Assembly: GCA_032209605.1 (NCBI GenBank)
Contig: JASFXZ010000026.1
Location: 7,812,001-7,876,000 of the forward strand
Direction: 5' to 3'
Origin: Mactromeris polynyma
Lineage: Eukaryota > Mollusca > Bivalvia > Venerida > Mactridae
Length of the DNA: 64,000 nt
Positions 44,001-48,609 of this stretch are shown one piece after another (within the stretch, counting starts at the first letter, position 1; every line of letters starts with the position of its first letter). The position numbers were made by a program, and so were the translations under genes. The notes beneath the pieces were generated by a model, which was not told the origin of the DNA, searched no databases, and saw nothing but the letters and a program-made list of their open reading frames with translations.

Positions 44001-47000
44001 AGTGCCCCGTATACTCTCTTTTATATACTGTTTGTGTAGTTTAGGTAACCAATACATAGTTTGTAACTTATTACATTTGAATTTTATATCTATATCAATT
44101 CTGTATGAGTAGTGGTTGTCAATTATTGCATCAGCAGACGATGTAATACGACTGTATGCTGCAGTACTGTTGGGTGAATCTTTTAGGGACTTTGGTATGA
44201 TAAACACGCCATGCAATGTATTTTTTGTTGGAATCTTTATCAGCTGGTCCAGGCACCAATTTCTTATACAATTATTTTGATTTTATTTTTCAAACAGCGG
44301 AAGAACACTTATTAGGATATTTAGAGAGCTAGATTTGATTGATAAAATTAAATTTTTTGATCTATATTTATTGCAATCGGCTCTTACATTGGAACATTTG
44401 CTAAGATTTGAAAAGGAGAGTATTGATTTATGATTTATGTACCTGCAATTAAAAACAGGTACAACTGGTGAACATTCCCTATACAAATCGGTCTGCGGTT
44501 GCAAATCATTCACAACATACAAAACAAATAGCATAAATTAAACCGTGTACATGAAATAAATATTTAAACACTTCAATGAAGTGTTATTGAATGATTGATT
44601 GTTCAGCAAATAAAATTGATTGGTACAAGTGAAAATCCCTCCAAATTGGGAAATGAGCTTTGTTTACAGTCGCCTGATGTAGTGCATTCGCAAGTCACTA
44701 AAATAAATTCAATCATTCTACTTTTGTATAAATACAAATAAATATATTTGTATGCAAACTATAAATTGAAACATGTTTGTTTTTCTAAAATAAAGCGAGA
44801 TTTATTGCTAATGCTAGCCTCACTATTACTACACAAGTTTCTAAACTTTTTTTATAGTTTTTAACAGCTTTTAAATCTGAAGTTATCAAATAAATCGTTG
44901 AAAATTCCAGTATAAACCGTTTTTGGGGTATACATTTCTACGGAAGTCTAAATTTCATTCTTTACATTTTAGAGCTTCACATATCTCTACTTTTGATTTC
45001 TCCAATCTTTAAACTTCACACCCCCATGAAATAATTAAATTTAAAACCAAACTTACACATTTAATCGAAATCATTTGAAGGCAATCAACATGTTTACTTG
45101 TTATGAAATAGTATTATTTACTTCTAATAATTATAGTTACTTTACAACTCGGACGTGTCAGGACTTATAAAAAATAATTCGTGAATGTTACTGGATAATA
45201 TCTGTATTTAATTTGGTCACTCAGTGTACCAACAAAAAGTGGGCATATCTATTTGAACTAACTGCAAGGCATAACTTAATGGTACATAATTGAATAATTC
45301 AATGTCAACTTTTCGAAAGAGGATACAATAAGTACCATGGATGTATAATACATACTAATTAATCATTTCAGTGCACAATTTCAACAAGGTGACTTATTTA
45401 GTCGCGAACGATACTGATCAGAATACGTTATAGTATCGTATACATAATCGGATATTGCATGGAGCCAATATCGATCAGATAGGGGGGTCGTTGGACATGC
45501 GTAAGACTAGTCAGACTTCATGATGGAAGAAACACAGTAAGAGCGTGCCTATCGAAATCTGCCATTTTATCACGAGGATCAGCTGTCAAATATGCGACCT
45601 CTCTCGTGACATCTCGAGGTCAGTTGCTTTGCCTATACAGTTATGAGATCCTTATAACTTTGTATACTGAGCGTATTGATAAATTGGTAACCATTAGAAG
45701 AATAATTAGCGATAGTGACATACCAACTAGACAAGACATACATGTACACATCAATATCGCTTATCAGAGGAATCCAGCCGCTGAGATCGACAACAATCGG
45801 ACCACTGGTCACCAGTTAACCGTTTGTCGGTAGTTTCCGTGAGTGTTCGTCGATATTCTGATGATTACCGATTGTCAATAGGTACAGCACATAAAACGTC
45901 ATTGCTAACTATTAGCAGACTAGTTGTAAGTGAAATAATTCACTGAATGTCAGTAAAATTACCGAAATCCTTTTTCCATTACCGAAATCCACTTTAATAC
46001 AATATCTGCACTAAACGTATATTTCTAATTTATTGTTATGATATTAAATATTAGGTTGATTTAAAACTTAAGGAACATATTGCATATTAAGAAATGTATA
46101 GACGATTTCGTCTCCATTGGATTTCGGTACGGTAACGTACCGTTCGATAAGGCCTATATATGTGTTTGCCAAACTTAAACACATACACTTGTTTATTGTT
46201 ATGTATTATGTTTCCCGAAAACTATTATGACAATGGTATTATGTTTGCAAACAAACAGATTCTAGGTTTTATGTATCAGTCACGAACATTTGCTTTGTTT
46301 TAATGAGATAAATCGATATATTTAACAAGTTTATTAACATGAATGTATGATTTCACGACGGATAAACTATATTGAAACAGACAATACTGTCTATGAGTAT
46401 CTCATTACTTATTAGTTATTTGTATCCAATCTCCTACGAAGTCATATCCCTTTACAAATATCGGGAGTGGTCGGCAATTATTTATGTCGCAAAACAAAAA
46501 TATATTTTTTTGTTTTATGATATTTCTTGTTTTCAAATAGAAAGTGATCTGAGAATAAACGTTTATTTTTACAGTTTGATTACGCGACGTTACTTTTGCC
46601 ACACACAATGTACTGATTTAACTTGGTTCATACAATCAAAATGAATTTGAGTAAGTACTTCGGTGTAAAACGTTTGGTTGTAAGCACTACTACTGTATTT
46701 CACTAGTCAACATGGAGGCATATTAGAGGAAACACTACACATTTTTTATACGAAATTGACTTGAATTTTCATAGAGCATACACAACTTTTGCGTTACGAT
46801 GGACCGACTTCCTATTAATTTTGGAAGTAATATACATGTATCATCAAACCACGATAAATCAAGTTCTGTGACAGGTATTCGTGTGTATCTCCCTGACCAT
46901 CTCGTTCCTAACCCCCAACTAGACATTTCGCGCATCAAGTGAGAGGCATTCGGCCTCATTTTTGCCCCTCTCCCCAGTCTGGAATTTCCGGATCCGGGCT

Positions 47001-47879
47001 TGACAATGTATTCATTTTATCATATCTGATCACATTTGAAAGTCAATGCGGATATACTTTATAATAAAGTCATATACCTCTAAAACAATGCAATTTATTG
47101 TGTTTATGAGGTTGACACTCGCCGCGTACATTTCCCTTATGCCATTTATGATATTCAGGTCGACCCGGAATGTCCCTCACACACCATTTAGGGACGTTTT
47201 GAAGCATAAGGGGGATTTTACCTGCCAGTAGGGCAGTATAGGCAAACAGATAAGTTTAAACCCAAAGACGGTCATTGTTCAGTGCTATTGAAACCGTACA
47301 GTTTCAAATTTCCTGGCATCTAACCAGTACTTTATTTAAGTCTAACCAGTACTTTCCTTGTTACATACTATTATATTTGTTTTAAATCTATTGAGAAACA
47401 AGTTTGTACAGCTTACGTACTAATCACTTTCGATGACTGCTTCATGGCTACCAACCGGTACTCGTGCTAAATTTAGGCGGATGTTATCTCGCTAAACATT
47501 GACACTCAGGTTGGCGCGACGGCCGAGAAGTTGGCCAGAGTTACTGCGATGGATAAATAAAAAATAAACCACAATGTGAACTGCTCCTTAAATATTCTAT
47601 AGTGAGACTGAAGCCATTTTGAGCTCTTTCGCGCTTATCGAAAAGCGATATTGTTGTTCATGAATGAATACACATAACTATCATAGTTTCGAAGTTGATA
47701 AAGACGTTAATTAAACATAAGATAATTACCTCTCCGACAGCATCAAGCTTGTGAAGTGTTTTCACGTCAAGGGTAGAAGAAAAATCGTACATATATTCGT
47801 ATCCAGGTTGGCAATTGATAAATGTTCCATAGCAAGAGGCAAAAATGCCCACTGCTATTATTGTCCATTTTAATATCAT
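2534..47879 (-). CDS. Secreted LLTP N-module / M23-LECT2-like / cysteine-repeat chimeric protein (39 coding exons)
   Basis: I read 39 coding exons with GT-AG introns and matching phases; summed lengths give 5,855 bases including the stop, or 5,856 (1,952 codons) if one base missing in exon 33 is allowed for. The protein is about 1,951 residues: signal peptide, vitellogenin-N/LLTP module, helical middle, M23 peptidase/LECT2-like domain, acidic linker and three cysteine-containing units. Start is the ATG at 47,879, in an 'aacaaaATGa' context directly before a hydrophobic leader; stop is TAA at 2,534-2,536. Family knowledge: LLTPs (vitellogenin, apolipophorin, MTP) bind lipid through the N-module; M23 domains are zinc peptidases, whereas LECT2 keeps the fold as a secreted signalling protein. 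Inference: a haemolymph or egg lipid-binding protein carrying an M23-like head. No family with this order is known to me. Exon coordinates are given in the segment entries. Only a weak poly(A)-like TATAAA variant was seen near 2,495. Confidence 0.9.
3560..3830 (+). mobile_element. Non-LTR retrotransposon 3' UTR fragment (same family as 59,395-60,935)
   Basis: From 'ggaatttagtttgcctcttc' to 'gaccttctcgatttaaaaaa' this matches the 3' tail of the LINE remnant at 60,731-60,930, including 'gttatagtcgcatgg' and the terminal 'caaaacttgt'. No coding part is attached, as expected for a copy truncated heavily at its 5' end. It lies in intron 37 of the LLTP-type gene, antisense to that gene. Confidence 0.8.
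5425..5575 (+). mobile_element. Degenerate tRNA-derived SINE-like fragment
   Basis: A tRNA-like head with a B-box-like 'aattcaaatcctgtatcgg' is followed by 'cactggtaagttacccggcgaacc', which resembles the body of the clearer SINE at 9,570-9,838 ('actggtaag ... ggtgaaccgg'). Highly diverged; the call rests on this partial similarity. Confidence 0.45.
5666..8371 (-). CDS. Exons 31-35: C-terminal unit 2 (frame break in exon 33)
   Basis: Exons in transcript order: 8253-8371, 7416-7563, 6697-6947, 6244-6286, 5666-5805. Residues about 1422-1655. Helical segments 'FLLDQAVAELLERLEIPL' and 'VELVEYLQSKGIATDTVISR' precede the cysteine part 'YNISDDCMRIDACIQLTIP', then 'ELDACNFVLWITFEKLEK', 'EEVNLSDDVFVT' and 'DMGMKCDVFEYDTLIEDLEI'. 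In exon 33 the first 17 or so codons ('ACSTLDHNIMLPYLENQ') are in one frame and the rest in another. One extra A near 6,895-6,905, where two runs of four T lie on the plus strand, would join them. As written, the first frame meets a stop within the exon. This is either an assembly error in a homopolymer or a real disabling allele. Confidence 0.8.
7028..7345. repeat. 27-28-bp minisatellite next to exon 32, made of splice-donor-like units
   Basis: About nine diverged units of the form 'tttacctaatggagtgtcaatgtagtg' stand in tandem. On the minus strand each unit reads roughly 'cattgacactccattaGGTAAA', which closely resembles the 3' end of exon 32 and its donor (minus strand of 7,410-7,436, 'cattgacagccagttaGGTAAAC'). 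The array lies in the intron just downstream of that exon, separated by about 70 bp. Confidence 0.8.
8605..12534 (-). CDS. Exons 26-30: C-terminal unit 1
   Basis: Exons in transcript order: 12380-12534, 11764-11902, 10376-10594, 9166-9260, 8605-8689. Residues about 1191-1421. Two helical segments come first ('IGNIIQFLDEYGFHDTKNKM' and 'SVEDLKLELQNRGVEPVGG'); both resemble the helix-turn-helix spacing of SAP motifs. A beta-rich cysteine part follows with 'YCTLDDKCLGIECCLTM' and 'AIVFGFEDWSNKIEFGF', then 'LLDGNEVVLRYIAIKIN' and 'DECLQYFPILNNAVFPIDGG'. The same order recurs twice more downstream. For exon 29 the GTATAT site at 9,186 leaves the wrong phase, so I used GTATGT at 9,164-9,165, which restores it. 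Confidence 0.83.
9479..9565. repeat. 46-bp tandem duplication
   Basis: The sequence 'ttggtctctacacagatggt' with its 26-base continuation occurs twice in a row with a single obvious base difference ('attattt' versus 'cttattt'). It sits directly before the SINE head and may be part of the insertion site. Confidence 0.85.
9570..9838 (+). mobile_element. tRNA-derived SINE
   Basis: The head 'gccgcggccgtggtccagtg' with 'gttagtgcgctgg' (A-box region) and 'gggttcaattacc' (B box), closed by 'ggtcgcggc', is a tRNA-like promoter. The body carries 'aactgaaatattgttgagaa' and 'acggcgttaac', ending in a short 'aaacaaacaaac' tail. This composition is typical of SINEs widespread in bivalves. It lies in intron 28, antisense to the host gene. 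Confidence 0.85.
13824..13963. repeat. 70-bp perfect tandem duplication
   Basis: A 70-base segment starting 'ctgaacactgattttacagt' is repeated immediately with no difference visible, so the duplication is recent. It lies in an intron of the LLTP-type gene, about 90 bases beyond the exon 25 donor. Confidence 0.93.
14055..14196 (-). CDS. Exon 25: acidic, Gly/Ser-rich linker
   Basis: About 48 codons (residues 1144-1191) rich in Gly, Asp, Glu and Ser ('VGKGGRGEEDKTVDVQSE') with no hydrophobic core. It reads as a flexible linker between the M23-like domain and the repeated C-terminal part. It ends one base into a codon at a GTACGT donor, and the next exon supplies the two bases needed (giving Trp). 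Confidence 0.8.
15520..15622 (-). mobile_element. SINE-like fragment beside exon 24
   Basis: Read on the minus strand, 'gatccgggttcgatttccgg' contains a good B-box and a tRNA-like T-arm, followed by 'gtggggcaagtaaggtacc'. It lies only about 20 bases past the exon 24 donor. No clear A box was found; it could be a pseudo-tRNA fragment instead. Confidence 0.5.
15645..18067 (-). CDS. Exons 22-24: M23 peptidase / LECT2-like domain
   Basis: Exons in transcript order: 17881-18067, 17033-17197, 15645-15824. The junctions between them are both phase 0. The domain covers about residues 966-1143. Seen directly: 'YGHEGIDISIEAGKK' (His1016, Asp1020), 'IVAPFTGKI', and 'CTGSNHIHVAITKNGG' (His1103, His1105). 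In M23 zinc metallopeptidases the metal is held by the H-x3-D pair and the second His of H-x-H, and the first His of H-x-H is catalytic; all are present. 'VAPFTGKI' and the closing 'NPTKYI' also fit LECT2, a secreted animal M23-fold protein. Several Cys residues (982, 997, 1098, 1135 region) may form disulfides. Metal binding is likely; peptidase activity cannot be judged. Confidence 0.9.
18796..22287 (-). CDS. Exons 17-21: amphipathic helical middle region
   Basis: Exons in transcript order: 22111-22287, 21290-21448, 20958-21111, 19449-19618, 18796-18962. The protein spans about residues 691-966. It is almost wholly alpha-helical in character, with repeating hydrophobic and charged spacing ('KSIINGDFTLKDIVDDF', 'KQVFQAVEDFIKGFLNLF', 'QNFVSLFDVIKDIKEAF'), resembling exchangeable-apolipoprotein or coiled-coil text. 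No domain was recognised. The donor of exon 19 is uncertain: the nearest consensus site (GTATGT, exon start 20,969) leaves the wrong phase for exon 20, whereas GTAACT (exon start 20,958) restores it. A missed small exon is the alternative. Confidence 0.8.
19738..20400. repeat. Dispersed repeat segments (R2-like and internal near-duplicate)
   Basis: The left part, with 'gtgcccccgctatggg', matches the R2 family at 26,215-26,680 and 31,855-31,990. Further right, two near-copies stand about 145 bp apart: 'tgacaaagtttcgtgaagat' and 'tgacaaagtttcatgaagat', each followed by 'gtgacc' and a 'gatgacccatatt' box. No coding potential. Confidence 0.6.
20668..20841. mobile_element. MITE-like element, pogo/Tigger type, TA-flanked
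   Basis: It starts 'ta|cagccggacctcattcg' and ends 'cggataaacgaggtaggact', an imperfect terminal inverted repeat. The interior ('atcgggtccacacttttatttc', 'accgagtaatcggat') is shared with the element at 21,720-21,863. At 174 bp it is non-coding. Confidence 0.65.
21720..21863. mobile_element. MITE-like element, TA target duplication
   Basis: The ends are 'ta|cagtcgttaa' and 'gttgtcgactg|ta', so a short inverted repeat (cagtcg/cgactg) is flanked by TA on both sides, as for Tc1/mariner-superfamily elements. The interior is related to 20,668-20,841. It lies in the intron between exons 17 and 18. Confidence 0.7.
23132..26879 (-). CDS. Exons 13-16: LLTP superhelix and first beta-sheet strands
   Basis: Exons in transcript order: 26690-26879, 25074-25282, 24170-24440, 23132-23277; phases fit. 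The protein spans about residues 419-690. 'ALRHYDN' and 'EHETVRYEAMLAYTAHPLA' match the typical end of the vitellogenin-N helical domain, where 'R..A...L......' helices precede the beta-sheet. 'KGNVDIRLHDEAYAKIHIG' and 'NFNFDFFIARVCFKGGARY' then look like strands of the open beta-sheet that lines the lipid cavity. Exon 15 ends one base into a codon at a strong GTAAGA donor. Confidence 0.88.
25318..25800. repeat. Degenerate ATG/GAT microsatellite
   Basis: Interrupted trinucleotide runs (gatgatgat, aatgatggt) extend over almost 500 bases with an unrelated piece near 25,455-25,535. Open frames here on both strands are rich in Ile, Met and Asp and are produced by the repeat. Confidence 0.9.
26215..26680. 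repeat. Dispersed repeat family R2, longest copy
   Basis: Starts near 'tgtatccatatgacacgaat' and 'gtccccgctattg', contains 'aggccaaatacgtttgaagc' and ends with 'atggcgggggcataataaa'. Related fragments occur at 19,738-19,800 and 31,855-31,990. It abuts exon 13 (26,690). Class unknown; no terminal repeats seen. Confidence 0.65.
27145..29488. mobile_element. pogo-like nonautonomous DNA transposon with ~450-bp inverted ends
   Basis: The left end 'ta|cagtggaaacgctctaatcc' mirrors the right end 'ggataagagagtttccactg|ta', with TA on both flanks. Inverted similarity continues inward for roughly 450 bp: 27,230-27,600 matches the reverse complement of 29,030-29,330 ('tataatgactgagcattgaa', 'ggatgatcagtgagactaat'). 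No transposase is recognisable in the 1.4 kb centre; a 111-codon open frame at 28,315-28,650 matches nothing I know. The TA duplication and CAGT ends place it in the Tc1/mariner-pogo group. It fills most of the intron between exons 12 and 13. Confidence 0.82.
29656..34672 (-). CDS. Exons 8-12: LLTP N-module, barrel-to-helix transition
   Basis: Exons in transcript order: 34614-34672, 32734-32846, 32196-32298, 31630-31741, 29656-29827. Phases match at every junction. The protein spans about residues 232-418. It includes 'AVSKGSLEFVKRRPITVNM', then helical text such as 'SLTEADIHLLMKQLQG', 'CFRFLTLVVEQLPDKDLEKL' and 'RNAIVDAIGSIGGNREQKLI'. The last segment has the look of LLTP superhelix repeats ('.R....DA....G....' followed by paired helices). 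The intron between exons 7 and 8 carries a 2.8 kb foldback element, and the one after exon 12 carries a 2.3 kb DNA element. Confidence 0.86.
30020..30200. repeat. Dispersed repeat family R3, copy 1
   Basis: Shares 'ctgccagtaaagcagtgtag', 'ataagtttgaaccca' and 'gcatctaatcagtacttt'-like text with 47,150-47,340 in the same orientation. No termini identified. Confidence 0.65.
31190..31465 (-). repeat. Dispersed repeat family R1, copy 2
   Basis: Matches 1,620-1,990 across 'agagagaataagttgctaca', 'cataagacagtgc' and 'aaggcacttgaggagg'. The part after 31,380 ('tgaatgcaataaccactgac', 'aaaggtacta') matches 56,775-56,850, so the family is longer than copy 1 shows. Confidence 0.7.
31855..31990. repeat. 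Dispersed repeat family R2 fragment
   Basis: 'gctgcccctgctatggga' followed by 'ttttcagttgaatgccaa' and 'ttgtaaaggct' matches the start of the R2 copy at 26,215. Confidence 0.6.
32977..33983. mobile_element. Second, shorter copy of the pogo-like element
   Basis: The left side 'cctactccggaatccgaacg' and 'acgtcagatcgtatactgac' matches the inverted right arm of the element at 27,145-29,488. The centre ('ggtctcttataatggatgat', 33,755-33,840) matches 28,840-28,930, and the right end is 'cggatttccactg|ta'. The left end is degenerate ('cagtaattaaac') and the left TA is not kept. About 1.0 kb, so internally deleted relative to the first copy. Confidence 0.72.
34098..34318. mobile_element. Fragment of another DNA element with 'ttcgag' motifs
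   Basis: Repeated 'gttcgacctatct' and 'gttcgag' boxes, with an end 'cgaggttacgaagtgttactgta' facing 'gaactattgtattgttcgac', look like the diverged ends of a pogo/Tigger-type element. Boundaries and target duplication are unclear. Confidence 0.4.
34889..37697. mobile_element. 2.8-kb foldback element with ~600-bp inverted arms and internal tandem units
   Basis: The left arm (about 34,889-35,500) is matched in reverse complement by the right arm (about 37,085-37,697). Examples are 'agtctctggacttatttgtg' against 'agtccctggacttatctgtg', and 'gaatacgcgcgtatagctta' against 'gaatacgcgcatatagctta'. Inside the left half about three diverged units of roughly 350 bp follow each other, each opening with an 'aaggtcaaggtcatt'-like box (near 35,165, 35,550 and 35,900). 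A TTAA-flanked element (36,079-36,729) interrupts the centre. No transposase frame and no clear target duplication were seen. It lies in the intron between exons 7 and 8. Confidence 0.8.
36079..36729. mobile_element. TTAA-flanked nonautonomous element with perfect 20-bp inverted ends
   Basis: TTAA at 36,079-36,082 precedes 'aggtgctgaactccagattg'; the exact reverse complement of those 20 bases ends at 36,725 and is followed by TTAA (36,726-36,729). A TTAA target duplication is the mark of piggyBac-type insertion. The 640-bp interior is non-coding. The element interrupts the foldback element at 34,889-37,697 and so is the younger of the two. Confidence 0.85.
38516..43543 (-). CDS. Exons 2-7: LLTP N-module, beta-barrel part
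   Basis: Exons in transcript order: 43444-43543, 43075-43114, 41426-41558, 40509-40581, 39106-39218, 38516-38601. All junctions keep the frame (phases 0, 1, 2, 0, 1, 0 on entry; the last exon ends with two bases over). The protein runs from about residue 51 to 232. It contains 'ISHHLDFSQWSSFEISRRG' and 'AIKNGIVSFLASRL', the latter fitting the LLTP pattern of a basic/N-G-I-x-S-x-L segment closing the first strand set. 'KQGVISADYVARKTPEGHNF' follows, then a surface loop and 'VEIEDNFHMHFGPAD'. This is the N-terminal beta-barrel of vitellogenin-like proteins. Identification rests on pattern and domain order, not on an alignment. Confidence 0.86.
38640..38730. repeat. Short dispersed repeat remnant
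   Basis: The 'cagacgaacgtacagacatg' and 'ccccatgttatggcgcggtc' boxes are typical of the ends of bivalve interspersed repeats; a similar piece ('ggatggaagaacggacaaaa') is near 39,555. Too short to classify. Confidence 0.35.
40870..41400. repeat. Degenerate CAT/ATC microsatellite
   Basis: Interrupted 'catcatcat' and 'attataatttatatcat' runs. A period of about 30 bp ('tttctatcatcatcacactc') is visible near 40,960-41,050. The 165-codon minus-strand open frame here is Asp/Asn-rich low complexity produced by the repeat. It lies just left of exon 4. Confidence 0.9.
42150..42590. repeat. Dispersed repeat with duplicated 'gaccttgc' segment
   Basis: Two related halves stand about 160 bp apart: 'ttgacccttgcagtatgaac ... 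gttgcagttcggacatgggt' and 'ttgaccttgcagtgtggcat ... gtcgctgtgcggatatggtt', each followed by 'gtcttgattaaatg'-like text. The right end has 'ggccattcctataatcccct', a common end box in bivalve interspersed repeats. Open frames here are incidental. Confidence 0.6.
43930..44270 (-). mobile_element. Penelope-like retroelement (PLE) reverse transcriptase fragment
   Basis: On the minus strand two frames joined by a shift read 'LVPGPADKDSNKKYIAWRVY' and then 'IPKSLKDSPNSTAAYSRITS ... QTMYWLPKLHK'. PLE reverse transcriptases carry a P-A-D-K-x-x-N-N segment followed about 60-70 residues later by Y-W-L-P-K-L-H-K, so the order and spacing fit. The frame is broken and the catalytic part is absent. The left end (43,930-44,035) runs into an R1-family repeat fragment. 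It lies in intron 1 of the LLTP-type gene. Confidence 0.75.
45395..45500. repeat. Dispersed repeat R4, copy 1 (inverted mate at 52,425-52,530)
   Basis: 'cgaacgatactgatcagaat', 'ataatcggatattgcatgga' and 'gccaatatcgatcagat' match the reverse complement of 52,425-52,530 ('ctaacgatactgatctggag', 'atagcatggagccaaactcg'). The following bases to about 45,840 hold a 75-codon open frame with no recognisable domain. Confidence 0.6.
47150..47340. repeat. Dispersed repeat family R3, copy 2
   Basis: Matches 30,020-30,200 in 'ctgccagtagggcagtatag', 'ataagtttaaaccca' and 'gcatctaaccagtactttat'. A 20-base piece ('tctaaccagtacttt') is duplicated at 47,315-47,355. It lies in intron 1. Confidence 0.65.
47730..47879 (-). 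CDS. Exon 1: signal peptide and start of LLTP N-module
   Basis: Fifty codons end in phase 0 at a GTAATT donor. Residues 1-19 form a classic signal peptide: M-I-L-K followed by a hydrophobic core ('WTIIAVGIFASCYG'), with likely cleavage near residues 18-23. The mature start, 'CQPGYEYMYDFSSTLDV', fits the first beta-strand of vitellogenin-type N-modules, where an aromatic-rich Y-x-Y strand follows the leader. The next exon is more than 4 kb away at 43,543. Confidence 0.9.
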
Positions 47880-47952
47880 TTTGTTTTTTGTTACATTTTA
47901 TCTCTGGTAAGACAAAATGCTCGGGAAAAAAGGTTTTTGAAAAACTCGAAGT

Positions 47953-47960
47953 TTTAAATA
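47953..47960 (-). promoter_or_regulatory. Possible TATA-like box of the LLTP-type gene
   Basis: On the minus strand 'TATTTAAA' lies about 75 bases upstream of the start codon, which would put a transcription start near 47,925 and give a short 5' UTR. Only the sequence and distance support this. Confidence 0.3.
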
Positions 47961-48609
47961 TGTTTCAGTCGGTGTTTGCCACACTGTAAACACCAATATA
48001 ATAACGAAATCATAAATTCATGGTTGAAATTTACTCTAACGTTTGGCCATCGATTGGTTAATTAGACAAGGAAGTGAAAATCAAGTATTCGACCAATCAA
48101 ATCGACTTATACGTACAGTCGTAAATTGAAACACTTCACAAATAATATTGCAATCAAAGAGGACAACGTGCAACATGTTGTGTGTTTTACTGGTTTTGTT
48201 TTTCGGGATAATTATTTTGCCTGAGAGAAGGTAAACCTTACTTTTATTATATTTCAAAAATATTAACACGCATTATCAATAAAATGTGATCATATATCTA
48301 GTTGATATCAATTAATATATATATATTGACAAAAACTGGACTATGATTGTTGATACATGTAGTAATACAAGAGTGCTTTGCGTGTAATTAAAAGTTGTTA
48401 AGTTTACAAAGCTGAAATAAAGCATGCACATATTAAGTATACCACATGTATTTTAAATGTTATATGAATTGTACTTAAAGCAGATGAAGCATACTTTATG
48501 CCAGTTTTGTCAATGCTCATACATCTGAGTATATCCAGTTGTCAGTACATACTTATTCTAAATGATTATAATCTGGGTTAAATGGTGGCTTATCAGGGTG
48601 ACAACAGGC

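Noticed and set aside
45606..45833. 75-codon plus-strand open frame
   Set aside because: No recognisable domain, flanks a dispersed repeat, and has no exon partners.
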